Shown piece by piece: positions 17,426 through 29,089 of a DNA stretch of 64,000 nucleotides. Source of the stretch: Streptomyces caniscabiei (GTDB lineage: Bacteria > Actinomycetota > Actinomycetes > Streptomycetales > Streptomycetaceae); contig NZ_JABXWI010000002.1 of the NCBI RefSeq assembly GCF_014930365.1, forward strand, positions 1 to 64,000. The letters are read 5' to 3'. Position 1 is the stretch's first letter; each line of letters starts with the position of its first letter. The position numbers were made by a program, and so were the translations under genes. The notes under the pieces are model-generated. The model did not search any database. It saw nothing but the letters and a program-made list of their open reading frames with translations, and was not told where the DNA came from.

Positions 17426-19465
17426 ATGGCAACCCATCCCGAAGCCGCAGCGCTGCTCGCCCGGTCCCGGCGGCTCGGCGCCGATCCCCGGAACACCAAC
17501 TACGCCGGCGGCAACGCCTCCGCCAAGGGCACCGACACCGACCCCGTCACCGGCGGTGACGTGGAGCTGATGTGGGTGAAGGGGTCCGGCGGCGACCTGG
17601 GCACCCTGACCGAGGCCGGGCTCGCCGTGCTGCGGCTGGACCGGATGCGGGCGCTCGTCGACGTCTACCCGGGCCTCGAGCGCGAGGACGAGATGGTGGC
17701 GGCGTTCGACTACTGCCTGCACGGCAAGGGCGGGGCCGCGCCGTCGATCGACACCGCGATGCACGGGCTGGTCGACGCCGCGCACGTGGACCATCTGCAC
17801 CCCGACTCCGGGATCGCGCTCGCCTGCGCGGCCGACGGGGAGAAGCTGACCGCCGAGTGTTTCGGGGACAGCGTGGTGTGGGTGCCGTGGCGGCGGCCCG
17901 GCTTCCAGCTGGGGCTGGACATCGCGGCCATCAAGGAAGCCAACCCGCAGTCGATCGGGTGCGTCCTCGGCGGGCACGGCATCACCGCGTGGGGCGACAC
18001 CGCCGAGGAGTGCGAGAAGAACTCGCTGCACATCATCCGTACCGCCGAGGCGTTCCTGGCGGAGAAGGGCAAGGCGGAGCCCTTCGGGCCCGTCATGGAG
18101 GGGTACGAGGCACTGGGCGCCGCCGAGCGCCGTGAGCGGGCCGCCGCCCTCGCCCCGTACGTCCGGGCGATCGCCTCGCAGGACAAGGCGCAGGTCGGCC
18201 ACTTCACCGACTCCGACGTGGTCCTCGACTTCCTGGCCGCAGCCGAGCACCCGCGGCTCGCGGCCCTGGGGACCTCCTGCCCCGACCACTTCCTGCGTAC
18301 GAAGGTCCGGCCGCTGGTCCTGGATCTTCCGCCGACCGCCGATCTGGACTCCGCGATCGCCCGGCTGAAGGAGCTGCACGCCGAGTACCGCGAGGAGTAC
18401 GCCGCCTACTACCAGCGGCACGCCGAGCCCGACTCCCCCGCGATGCGCGGCGCCGACCCGGCGATCGTGCTGATCCCGGGCGTGGGCATGTTCAGCTTCG
18501 GCAAGGACAAGCAGACCGCGCGGGTGGCCGGCGAGTTCTACGTCAACGCGATCAACGTGATGCGGGGCGCCGAGGCGGTGTCGACGTACGCGCCGATCGA
18601 GGAGTCGGAGAAGTTCCGCATCGAGTACTGGGCGCTGGAGGAGGCCAAGCTCCAGCGGATGCCGAAGCCGAAGCCGCTGGCGACCCGGGTCGCGCTCGTC
18701 ACGGGTGCGGGCAGCGGGATCGGCAAGGCCATCGCGCACCGGCTCGTGTCCGAGGGCGCCTGTGTCGTCGTCGCCGACCTCGACGCGGAGAACGCCGCCG
18801 CCGTCGCCGAGGAGCTGGGCGGGGCGGACAAGGCCGTCGCCGTGACCGTCGACGTGACGGACGAGGGGCAGATCGCCGAGGCGTTCAAGGCCGCCGCGCT
18901 GGCCTTCGGCGGAGTCGATCTCGTCGTCAACAACGCGGGCATCTCGATCTCCAAGCCGCTGCTGGAGACCTCGGCCAAGGACTGGGACCTCCAGCACGAC
19001 ATCATGGCCCGCGGCTCGTTCCTCGTCTCGCGCGAGGCGGCCCGCGTGATGATCGCGCAGGGCCTGGGCGGCGACATCGTCTACATCGCCTCGAAGAACG
19101 CCGTCTTCGCCGGACCCAACAACATCGCCTACTCCGCCACCAAGGCCGACCAGGCGCACCAGGTGCGGCTGCTGGCCGCCGAGCTGGGTGAGCACGGCAT
19201 CCGCGTCAACGGGGTCAACCCCGACGGTGTGGTGCGCGGTTCGGGGATCTTCGCGGCCGGCTGGGGCGCCCAGCGCGCGGCGACCTACGGGATCGAGGAG
19301 GAGAAGCTCGGCGAGTTCTACGCCCAGCGGACCATCCTCAAGCGCGAGGTGCTGCCGGAGCACGTGGCGAACGCGGTGTTCGCGCTGACCGGCGGGGAGC
19401 TGACGCACACCACCGGTCTGCACGTCCCGGTCGACGCCGGCGTGGCCGCCGCCTTCCTCCGATGA
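17426..19465 (+). CDS. rhaEW: Bifunctional rhamnulose-1-phosphate aldolase / L-lactaldehyde dehydrogenase
   Basis: 679 aa. Residues about 1-400 are a class II aldolase/adducin domain (NYAGGNASAKG, HVDHLHPDSGIA with zinc-binding His, VLGGHGITAWG). Residues about 420-679 are a short-chain dehydrogenase (VTGAGSGIGKAIA, NNAGIS, YSATKADQ). The fused enzyme splits L-rhamnulose-1-phosphate into DHAP and L-lactaldehyde and oxidises the aldehyde to L-lactate, as in Bacillus RhaEW. Overlaps the kinase start by 4 bp. The lactate product explains the lutABC genes downstream. Confidence 0.95.
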   Translation: MATHPEAAALLARSRRLGADPRNTNYAGGNASAKGTDTDPVTGGDVELMWVKGSGGDLGTLTEAGLAVLRLDRMRALVDVYPGLEREDEMVAAFDYCLHGKGGAAPSIDTAMHGLVDAAHVDHLHPDSGIALACAADGEKLTAECFGDSVVWVPWRRPGFQLGLDIAAIKEANPQSIGCVLGGHGITAWGDTAEECEKNSLHIIRTAEAFLAEKGKAEPFGPVMEGYEALGAAERRERAAALAPYVRAIASQDKAQVGHFTDSDVVLDFLAAAEHPRLAALGTSCPDHFLRTKVRPLVLDLPPTADLDSAIARLKELHAEYREEYAAYYQRHAEPDSPAMRGADPAIVLIPGVGMFSFGKDKQTARVAGEFYVNAINVMRGAEAVSTYAPIEESEKFRIEYWALEEAKLQRMPKPKPLATRVALVTGAGSGIGKAIAHRLVSEGACVVVADLDAENAAAVAEELGGADKAVAVTVDVTDEGQIAEAFKAAALAFGGVDLVVNNAGISISKPLLETSAKDWDLQHDIMARGSFLVSREAARVMIAQGLGGDIVYIASKNAVFAGPNNIAYSATKADQAHQVRLLAAELGEHGIRVNGVNPDGVVRGSGIFAAGWGAQRAATYGIEEEKLGEFYAQRTILKREVLPEHVANAVFALTGGELTHTTGLHVPVDAGVAAAFLR

Positions 19466-20940
19466 GCGCGCGTGCGACCGGCGGGTCCGTGAAGTCGTAC
19501 GCGGCGGTCGACCTCGGTGCGTCCAGCGGGCGCGTCATGGTCGGCCGCGCGGGCCGGGACTCGCTGGAGCTCGTCGAGGCGCACCGGTTCCCCAACCGGC
19601 CGGTGCGCACCCCCGAGGGGCTGCGCTGGGACGTGCTGTCGCTGTACGCGGGAGTGCTCGACGGACTGAAGGCAGCCGGCGCCCTCGGCGACGGGCGGGT
19701 GGACTCCGTCGGGATCGACAGCTGGGCCGTCGACTACGGACTGCTGGACGCGGACGGCGCCCTGCTCGGCAATCCGGCGCACTACCGGGACGCCCGGACC
19801 GAGGGTGTCGCGGAGAAGGTGTGGACGACCGTGCCCGCCGCCGAGCTGTACGCGGCGACCGGGTTGCAGTACGCGCCCTTCAACACGCTGTACCAGCTGG
19901 TCGCCGCCCGGTCGTCCGCCCAGTTCGCCCATGCCGAGCGGTTGCTGCTGATCCCCGACCTGCTGACGTACTGGCTGACCGGGGAGCAGGGCACCGAGCT
20001 GACCAACGCCTCCACCACGCAGCTGATCGACCCGCGGACCCGTGCGTGGTCGCGGGACGTCGCGGACCGGCTGGGCATCGACCTCGGTCTGTTCGCCCCG
20101 CTGCGGCAGCCCGGTGACCCGGCGGGCCTGCTGCGGCCCGAGGTCCTGGAGGCAGCCGGCCTCTCCGGTCCGGTCCCGGTGACGGCGGTCGGGTCGCACG
20201 ACACCGCCTCGGCGGTGGCGGCCGTGCCGGCGACCGGGGAGCGGTTCGCGTACATCTGCACCGGGACCTGGTCGCTGGCCGGTCTGGAGCTGGACGCCCC
20301 GGTGCTGACCGAGGCGAGCCGGGCGGCCAACTTCACCAATGAGCTGGGGCTCGACGGCACGGTCCGTTACCTCCGGAACATCATGGGGCTGTGGCTGCTG
20401 CAGGAGTGCGTACGGGCGTGGGGGGACCCCGATCTCGGAGAACTGCTGCGGTCCGCCGCCGCGGTGCCCGCGCTGCGGTCCGTGGTGGACGCCGGGGACT
20501 CGGTGTTCCTCGCGCCCGGCCGGATGCCCGAGCGGATCGCCGAGGCGTGCCGGGAGTCGGGGCAGCCCGTCCCACAGACGCCCGCCGAGATCACCCGGTG
20601 CATCCTGGACTCGCTCGCCCTCGCCCACCGGCGGGCCGTGGCCGAGGCCCAGGCGCTGGCCGACCACCCCGTCGACGTCGTCCACATCGTGGGCGGCGGC
20701 ACCCGCAACGCCCTGCTCTGCCAGCTCACCGCCGACGCCTGCGGGCTGCCGGTGGTGGCCGGACCGGCGGAGGCCGCGGCCCTGGGCAACGTCCTCGTCC
20801 AGGCCCGCACCCACGGCCTGGTCGGCGACCGCGCCGCGATGCGGCGGCTGCTCGCCCGCACCCAGCCGCTGGTGCGGTACGAGCCGCAGGGCGACCCGGA
20901 AGCCTGGCACGCGGCGGAGGCCCGGCTCGCCGGGAGGTGA
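19462..20940 (+). CDS. rhaB: Rhamnulokinase
   Basis: 492 aa, FGGY carbohydrate kinase family. N-terminal phosphate-binding segment AAVDLGASSGRVMVG, substrate loop VGIDSWAVDYGLLD, ATP-domain motifs AVGSHDTASAV and the C-terminal VHIVGGGTRNALLCQLTADA. Phosphorylates L-rhamnulose at C1. ATG overlaps the stop of the aldolase gene (ATGA). A second possible in-frame start GTG (about residue 10) would remove the nonconserved N-terminal residues. Confidence 0.95.
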   Translation: MSARATGGSVKSYAAVDLGASSGRVMVGRAGRDSLELVEAHRFPNRPVRTPEGLRWDVLSLYAGVLDGLKAAGALGDGRVDSVGIDSWAVDYGLLDADGALLGNPAHYRDARTEGVAEKVWTTVPAAELYAATGLQYAPFNTLYQLVAARSSAQFAHAERLLLIPDLLTYWLTGEQGTELTNASTTQLIDPRTRAWSRDVADRLGIDLGLFAPLRQPGDPAGLLRPEVLEAAGLSGPVPVTAVGSHDTASAVAAVPATGERFAYICTGTWSLAGLELDAPVLTEASRAANFTNELGLDGTVRYLRNIMGLWLLQECVRAWGDPDLGELLRSAAAVPALRSVVDAGDSVFLAPGRMPERIAEACRESGQPVPQTPAEITRCILDSLALAHRRAVAEAQALADHPVDVVHIVGGGTRNALLCQLTADACGLPVVAGPAEAAALGNVLVQARTHGLVGDRAAMRRLLARTQPLVRYEPQGDPEAWHAAEARLAGR

Positions 20941-21088
20941 GCGGGACCTCCGCCGACGGGGCCGCCCCCGGCGACGATCGGCGTGCGGATTCGCCCGTCC
21001 CCGCCGATCGTCGCGCGGGACCCCTCGCTCTTCGCGTACGCGCGTCGTACTCTGCACTCATCCGATGACCGACCCCCAAGGAGCCGCG

Positions 21089-21844
21089 ATGCGTGTCGCC
21101 CTGTTCCTGACCTGTGTCAACGACACGCTCTATCCCGACACCGGCAGGGCCGTGGTGAAACTGCTGACCAGGCTGGGTGTCGACGTCGACTTCCCGATGG
21201 GTCAGACGTGCTGTGGACAGGCGCACTACAACACCGGGTACCGTCACGAGGCCGAGCCTCTGGCCCGGAAGTTCTCCGATGTATTCCAGGATTACGAGGC
21301 GATCGTGACGCCGTCCGGCTCCTGCGGGGCGATGGTGCGGGAGCTGTACCCGCGGATGGGCGAGCGGGCGCGGGCGGAGGGACGCGGGGACGGTCTGGCG
21401 CGGACGCTGGCGCCGGTCGTGCCGAAGACGTACGAGCTGACCGAGTTCCTGGTGGACGTGCTGGGCGTGACGGACGTCGGCGCGTACTACCCGCACAAGG
21501 TGACCTACCACCCGACCTGTCACGGGCTGCGGAGCCTCGGCCTCGGTGAGCGGCCCCGGCGGCTGCTCCAGGCCGTGAAGGGGCTGGAACTGCTGGAGCT
21601 GCCGGGTGCCGACGAGTGCTGCGGCTTCGGCGGTACGTTCGCCGTGAAGAACTCCGACGTCTCGGCGGCGATGGGCGCGGACAAGGTGCGCAACGCCGAG
21701 TCGACGGGCGCCGAGGTGCTGTGCGCGGCCGACAACTCGTGTCTGATGCACATCGGCGGCACGATGACGCGGCTGCGGACGGCCGTGAGGCCCGTCCACA
21801 TCGCGGAGATCCTGGCGAGCACGGAAGAGGAGCCGCTGGTATGA
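21089..21844 (+). CDS. lutA: Lactate utilisation protein A (CCG-domain Fe-S oxidoreductase)
   Basis: 251 aa. Two CCG-type cysteine motifs (TCCGQAHYNTGY near residue 40 and DECCGFGGTFAVKNSDVSAAM near residue 175) plus YHPTCHGLR. This is the YkgE/LutA/GlcF-like subunit of the LutABC lactate dehydrogenase complex. AAGGAG seven bases before ATG 21089 decides the start over ATG 21065. Overlaps lutB by 4 bp. It follows rhaB after 148 bp, so the lactate formed from rhamnose can be oxidised to pyruvate. Confidence 0.92.
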   Translation: MRVALFLTCVNDTLYPDTGRAVVKLLTRLGVDVDFPMGQTCCGQAHYNTGYRHEAEPLARKFSDVFQDYEAIVTPSGSCGAMVRELYPRMGERARAEGRGDGLARTLAPVVPKTYELTEFLVDVLGVTDVGAYYPHKVTYHPTCHGLRSLGLGERPRRLLQAVKGLELLELPGADECCGFGGTFAVKNSDVSAAMGADKVRNAESTGAEVLCAADNSCLMHIGGTMTRLRTAVRPVHIAEILASTEEEPLV

Positions 21845-23319
21845 GCGGGACGTTCGTCGGCATGCCGGCGTTCCCGAAGGCCGCGCACGAGGCCGTCCAC
21901 AACACGACCCTGCGCGGGAACCTGCGCCACGCCACCCACACCATCCGCGCCAAACGCGCGACCGCGGTCGCGGAGGTGTCCGACTGGGCGGAGCTGCGCG
22001 AGGCCGGCAAGCAGATCAAGGACCACACGCTCCGTCATCTCGACCGGTACCTCGTGCAGTTGGAGGAGTCGGTGACGGCGGCGGGCGGCACGGTCCACTG
22101 GGCCGCCGACGCGGACGAGGCCAACCGGATCGTCACCTATCTCGTCAAGGCGACCGGCGAGAGCGAGGTCGTCAAGGTCAAGTCGATGGCCACGCAGGAG
22201 ATCGGGCTGAACGAGGCGCTGGAGGCCGAGGGCATCCACGCCTACGAGACCGATCTCGCCGAACTCATCGTGCAGTTGGGCAAGGACCGGCCCTCGCACA
22301 TCCTCGTCCCGGCGATCCACCGCAACCGGGGCGAGATCCGGGACATCTTCACCCGCGAGATGAGCGAGTGGGGGCGCCCCGCCCCCGAGGGTCTGACCGA
22401 CACACCGGCCGAACTGGCGGAGGCCGCGCGGCTGCATCTGCGGGAGAAGTTCCTGCGGGCCAAGGTCGGTGTCTCCGGCGCCAACTTCATGGTCGCGGAC
22501 ACCGGCACGCTGGTGGTCGTGGAGTCCGAGGGCAACGGCCGGATGTGCCTCACCCTCCCCGAGACGCTGATCTCGGTCGTCGGCATCGAGAAGATCGTGC
22601 CGACCTGGCAGGACCTGGAGGTGTTCCTCCAGACCCTCCCCCGCTCCTCCACCGCCGAGCGGATGAACCCGTACACCTCCACCTGGACGGGCACGACCGA
22701 CGAGGACGGGCCGCAGACCTTCCACCTGGTCCTCATCGACAACGGCCGCACCGACACGCTCGCCGACGAGGTCGGCCGCCAGGCCCTGCGCTGCATCCGC
22801 TGCTCGGCCTGTCTCAACGTCTGCCCGGTGTACGAGCGGGCGGGCGGCCATGCGTACGGCTCGGTGTACCCCGGCCCGATCGGCGCCATCCTCAGCCCGC
22901 AGCTCCGGGGCACGGGAAGCGAGATCGACTCCTCGCTGCCGTACGCCTCCTCGCTGTGCGGCGCCTGTTACGAGGTGTGCCCGGTCGCCATCGACATCCC
23001 CGAGGTGCTGGTGCATCTGCGGGAGCGGGTCGCCCAGGGCGGACCTGTGACGGAGAACGGCAACAAGGTCGTCCTCAAGCCCACGAAGGGGCACGCGGCC
23101 GAACGGGCGGCGATGCGCGCGGCGCGGTGGGCGTTCGGCCACCCCGGCGCACTGCGCACCGGGCAGCGGCTCGCGTCCCGCACGCGGCGCTTCCATCCGC
23201 GCACGCTGCCGGGCCCCGGCAAGGCGTGGAGCGCCAGCCGCGATCTTCCGGCGCTGCCCCCCGAGCCGTTCCGCGACTGGTGGCAGCGGACCGACGGCGG
23301 AAAGGACACGGGCAAGTGA
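21841..23319 (+). CDS. lutB: Lactate utilisation protein B (bis-[4Fe-4S] subunit)
   Basis: 492 aa. Residues about 60-300 are the LUD domain (GVSGANFMVADTGTLVVVESEGNGRM). Two ferredoxin-type clusters follow: CIRCSACLNVCPVY and CGACYEVCPVAIDIP. ATG 21841 overlaps the lutA stop. The gene couples electrons from lactate oxidation to the respiratory chain in known LutB proteins. Overlaps lutC by 4 bp. Confidence 0.93.
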   Translation: MSGTFVGMPAFPKAAHEAVHNTTLRGNLRHATHTIRAKRATAVAEVSDWAELREAGKQIKDHTLRHLDRYLVQLEESVTAAGGTVHWAADADEANRIVTYLVKATGESEVVKVKSMATQEIGLNEALEAEGIHAYETDLAELIVQLGKDRPSHILVPAIHRNRGEIRDIFTREMSEWGRPAPEGLTDTPAELAEAARLHLREKFLRAKVGVSGANFMVADTGTLVVVESEGNGRMCLTLPETLISVVGIEKIVPTWQDLEVFLQTLPRSSTAERMNPYTSTWTGTTDEDGPQTFHLVLIDNGRTDTLADEVGRQALRCIRCSACLNVCPVYERAGGHAYGSVYPGPIGAILSPQLRGTGSEIDSSLPYASSLCGACYEVCPVAIDIPEVLVHLRERVAQGGPVTENGNKVVLKPTKGHAAERAAMRAARWAFGHPGALRTGQRLASRTRRFHPRTLPGPGKAWSASRDLPALPPEPFRDWWQRTDGGKDTGK

Positions 23320-24008
23320 GCAGCAGGGATCTGATCCTGGGGCGGGTGCGGCGCGCCCTCGCCGACGTACGCCAGGACGACGCTCCCCCAGTGCCTGAAG
23401 GGCCTGGGAGGGACCCCCAGTACGAGCAGGCCGTCCAGCGGGGCTATCTCCGTGAGCACGGCGGGCTGAGCCCGGCCGAGACGGTGGAGTTGCTGGCCGA
23501 GAACCTGGCGGACTACCGGGCGCGCGTGCACCGCACGGACGCGGACGGGCTCGCGGAGGTGATCGCCGGGCTGTTGCGCGCGCACGGCTCGAAGACGGTG
23601 CTGGTGCCGCCGGCGCTGCGCGAGGAGTGGCTGTCGGCGACCGACCTGACACGGGTGCCGGACCGGGGCGAGAGCACCGCGCACGAGTTGGACGGGGTCG
23701 ACAGCGTCGTGACCGCCTGCGCGCTCGCGATCGCCGAGACCGGCACGATCGTGCTGGACGGCTCCCCCGACCAGGGCCGCCGCCGGATCACCCTGGTGCC
23801 CGACCACCACATCTGCGTCGTCCGCGTGCCGGACCAGGTCGTGTCGTCGGTGCCGCAGGCCATCGAACTCCTGGACCCGACCCGCCCGTTGACGTGGATC
23901 TCGGGCCCGTCCGCCACCAGCGACATCGAACTGGACCGGGTGGAGGGGGTCCACGGCCCGCGCACCCTGGAGGTCGTCCTGGTGACCGGGGGTGACGGCC
24001 AGGGCTAG
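23316..24008 (+). CDS. lutC: Lactate utilisation protein C (LUD domain), with in-frame palindromic insertion
   Basis: 230 aa, GTG start at the lutB stop. LUD-family core: VDSVVTACALAIAETGTIVLDGSP, RRRITLVPDHHICVV, WISGPSATSDIELDRVEGVHGPRTLEVVLV. Near residues 23-35 a 38-bp palindrome adds a Pro/Gly-rich peptide not expected in the family; the frame is kept. The TAG stop is part of the CTAG target site of a palindromic mobile element, so the gene ends exactly where the element begins. Confidence 0.9.
   Translation: MSSRDLILGRVRRALADVRQDDAPPVPEGPGRDPQYEQAVQRGYLREHGGLSPAETVELLAENLADYRARVHRTDADGLAEVIAGLLRAHGSKTVLVPPALREEWLSATDLTRVPDRGESTAHELDGVDSVVTACALAIAETGTIVLDGSPDQGRRRITLVPDHHICVVRVPDQVVSSVPQAIELLDPTRPLTWISGPSATSDIELDRVEGVHGPRTLEVVLVTGGDGQG
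23382..23419. repeat. Short palindromic insert within lutC
   Basis: About 38 bp whose halves fold as CCCCCAGTGCC / GGCCTGGGAGGGA with small bulges. It codes for roughly APPVPEGPGRDPQ in frame. Short G/C palindromes of this kind, ending in GGACCCCCA, recur in streptomycete coding regions. Confidence 0.6.
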
Positions 24009-24173
24009 TGCCGCGTCAGGCAACGTTTGCCCGTCAAGGAGCGGCGTCCGGTGCGTGCTCTCGGTGTGCCGGCCGAAAGCCCTCGTACTGGATGTACTTG
24101 GGTTTTCGGCCGGTGCGGCGAGAGGGCGTGCCGGGCGTCGCGACGGGGCGAACGTTGCCTGACCCGGCACTAG
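24005..24173. mobile_element. Palindromic MITE-like element, type A, copy 1
   Basis: 169 bp bounded by CTAG on both sides (24005-24008 and 24170-24173), the expected target duplication. Terminal inverted repeats of about 31 bp begin AGTGCCGCGTCAGGCAACGT, with few mismatches. The centre is a 14-bp stem (24069-24082 with 24100-24113) and a 17-base loop containing GTACTGGATGTAC. Flanking CTCTCG (24058-24063) pairs with CGAGAG (24119-24124). No transposase: short ORFs inside are not credible genes. It sits between lutC and udgX with both stop codons inside the CTAG repeats. Copy 2 at 62091-62259 differs by one base in the parts compared. Confidence 0.85.
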
Positions 24174-25052
24174 CTTCGAGATCGCGGTCCATCCTCCGCC
24201 AACGCCTCGGCGGCCACCCTGAGGTCGGAGACCAGGCCCGCGTACGCGGCGTCGCGGTCGTCGGCGCGGAGTACGGCGGAGGGGTGCAGGGTGGCGACGA
24301 CGCGCGCCCCCTCCGCCTCCTCGGCGGGCAGGGGCAGCAGCGCGCCGCGGTCCTTGGTGACCCGGAAGGAGCCGCCGAGCAGGGCCTTGCCGGCGGTGGC
24401 GCCTAGGGCCTGTCTGACAATTCCCGTCGTCGCCCGGAGGGCGGCCTCGCGGCGTCAGGCACGTGCTCTCGGCGTGCCGGGCACAGGCCCACGTACTGGA
24501 TGTACTTGGGTCTGTGCCCGGTGCGGCGAGAGGGCATGCATGGCGTCGCGAGGCAGACGGGAATTGTCAGACAGGCCCTAGGGCCACCACGATCTCGGGC
24601 CGGACCAGGCGGAGTTCGGCGAGCAGCCAGGGGCGGCAGGCGGCTACCTCGCGCAGTTCGGGCGCCTTGTGGATACGGCGTCTGCCGCCGCCCGGGGGCC
24701 GGGTGAACTTGAAGTGCTTGACCGCGTTGGTCACATAGGTCGCGTCCCAGTCGATCCCGGCCTCGTCGAGGGCGCGCCGCAGCAGCCGCCCGGCGGGGCC
24801 GACGAAGGGCTCGCCCTGTCTGTCCTCCTGGTCCCCGGGCTGCTCGCCCACGAGCAGGAGACGGGCGGATCGGTCCCCCTTGCCGAAGACGGTCCGGGTG
24901 GCGTCCTCGTGCAGGGGGCAGCCTCGGCAGTCGGCCGCGGCCCGGCGGTGCGCGGGGAGGCCGCCGCGGCTCGGCAGGAACGGCTCGGCGTCGTAGGCCC
25001 GCGCGTCCGGGGCAGGCGCATCGGTAGGGCTCGCGTGCTCGATGGGGCTCAT
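24170..25052 (-). pseudogene. udgX: UdgX-type uracil-DNA glycosylase, split by a palindromic element
   Basis: The N-terminal part (25052 down to 24582, about 157 aa) is a clear UdgX: CRGCPLHEDATRTVFG, LLVGEQPGDQED, EPFVGPAGRLLRRALDEAG, TYVTNAVKHFKF and the RRRIHK loop whose His makes the covalent uracil-DNA bond in this family. After EIVVALG the 179-bp type B element interrupts, adding a TGA stop within four codons. The 3' part (24406-24170) continues in the same frame if one CTAG copy is removed: ATAGKALLGGSFRVTKDRG… ATLHPSAVLRA… ending in TAG, for a rebuilt protein of 235 aa. The truncated product lacks the HPS motif and is presumably inactive. Confidence 0.88.
24403..24581. mobile_element. 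Palindromic MITE-like element, type B, inserted in udgX
   Basis: 179 bp with CTAG at both ends (24403-24406, 24578-24581). Perfect 26-bp terminal inverted repeat starting CTAGGGCCTGTCTGACAATT, unrelated to that of type A. The centre has the same architecture as type A: a 14-bp stem (24477-24490 with 24508-24521), a 17-base loop with GTACTGGATGTAC, and flanking CTCTCG/CGAGAG. Four stem base pairs differ from type A, each by a compensated change. Confidence 0.85.
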
Positions 25053-25222
25053 CCGGGGGCACCTCCTTGGGCGGGCGGCCCGGCCGGAGCGCTTCGCCGG
25101 GGCCGCGGCGCTCGACGGAGCCCGAGCGCCGCGCGGGGGTCGTGCACCGCTCGGGCCGCTTCCGGGTACCCCTCCCGCCCCCGACGCACCATGGATGGGC
25201 TTCCGCGGGCACCCACGGACGA

Positions 25223-26130
25223 ATGGCCGCCTTTCTCGCGCTCGCGTCCGCCGCGCTGTACGGCATCGTCGACTTCGCCGGCGGGCTGCTGTCCCGCCGG
25301 GCGCACTTCGCCGTGGTCACGCTGTTGGGCCAGACGGGCGGCCTGCTGCCGGCACTGGTGGTGGCGTTCGCGGTGCCGGCGCCGGACGTGCGGGGCGTGG
25401 ACGTGACCTGGGGTGCGCTCTCCGGCCTCGGGAGCGCGGTGGCGATGACGTATCCGAACCGGGGTCTGAGCCGGGGCGGCATGACCGTGGTGATGCCGGT
25501 CAGCGCGCTCACCGGGGTCGCGCTGTCCGTGCTGTGCGGTGTCCTCCACCTCGGTGACCGGCCGGCCGGTGCGACCTGGCTGGGCATCTGCCTCACGGTG
25601 CCCGCGCTGTGGCTGGTGTCGTACGGCGGCGGCCCCGACAGCCGGGCGGAGCCGGCCGGGGTCCGGCACGGTGACGCCTCCGCGACGCGGGCCGGGAGCG
25701 GCGGCGGGGTGCCCGGGTTCCGGGCGGGCGCGGCCCTGGACGGGCTGCTCGCCAGTGTGGGTGTCGCGGTGCAGTACCTCGGGCCGGCCCAGGCCGGTGC
25801 GGGGAGCGGGGTGTGGCCGATGGTCGCGGGGCGGCCGGCGGCGGCGGTCCTGCTCGCACCGGGGCTGTGGCGGCGGGCGGGACGGTTCCGGCAGCCGGTG
25901 ACGGTGTGGGCGTCGGCCGCCGCGATCGGCGCGGGGCCGCGCTCGCGTTGATCCTCTACCTCTGGGCGGCCCAGCGGCAGCTGGTCTCCGTGGTGGTCGT
26001 CCTGGCGTCCCTGTATCCGGCCGTCCCCACGGTCCTCGGCCTGACCCTGCTCCACGAACGGGTGAACTTCCGGCAGACGGCGGGGCTCGTCGGAGCGTTG
26101 ATCGCGATCCTGCTGCTCACCTTGGGCTGA
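25223..26130 (+). pseudogene. DMT/EamA-family transporter, frameshifted
   Basis: Ten-segment drug/metabolite transporter: ALYGIVDFAGGLLSRR, GGMTVVMPVSALTGVALS, LVSYGGGPDSR in the first half and LYLWAAQRQLVSVVVVLASLYPAVPTVLGLTLLHERV in the second. The first frame runs to a stop at about 25951; the last 60 or so residues continue in the next frame from about 25945, so one base is missing in the GGGGCC region near 25935-25942. Either a recent inactivating mutation or a sequencing error in a G-run. Confidence 0.8.
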
Positions 26131-26180
26131 TCCCCTGGGGCGATGTCGTCGCCCGGCCGCGGAGCCACCCCAAAACTTGC

Positions 26181-26202
26181 ACGGTTCGTTTTCTTGAACT
26201 GT
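26181..26202. promoter_or_regulatory. Candidate FurA operator upstream of furA-katG
   Basis: ACGGTTC-N8-GAACTGT: 7-base arms with one mismatch in an AT-rich stretch, 29 bp before the furA start. Its place fits autorepression by FurA of the furA-katG operon, as known in other streptomycetes. Confidence 0.5.
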
Positions 26203-26230
26203 TCGTGTTTATGAGGGTAGGTTGGTCGCC

Positions 26231-28919
<2,689 letters not shown>

Positions 28920-28956
28920 CCTGCCTGGTCCGACCGACCTGATCGACCGGTCACGG

Positions 28957-28992
28957 CGGCCGGGCCGGCTCCTCACGGGGCCGGCCCGGCCG
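28957..28992 (+). terminator. katG terminator hairpin
   Basis: Perfect 13-bp stem (28957-28969 with 28980-28992, CGGCCGGGCCGGC and its complement) with a 10-base loop, 37 bp after the katG stop. Confidence 0.9.
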
Positions 28993-29089
28993 TTCCCATG
29001 TCCGCTGGGTCCTCCGTCAGCCGAGGCCGCGCCCGGGTACCCGCCCCGACCGCGGAGCGCACGGTTCAGACGGCGTACGGCCCGAGACG

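Noticed and set aside
24008..24406. Short ORFs within elements A and B (KYIQY-type peptides on the minus strand)
   Set aside because: They arise from the palindromic core, differ between strands and element types, and have no start signals; conservation is better explained by stem and loop structure.
24005..24581. Composite transposon made of the two nearby palindromic elements
   Set aside because: The terminal repeats of A and B are unrelated and each has its own CTAG duplication, so they are two independent insertions.
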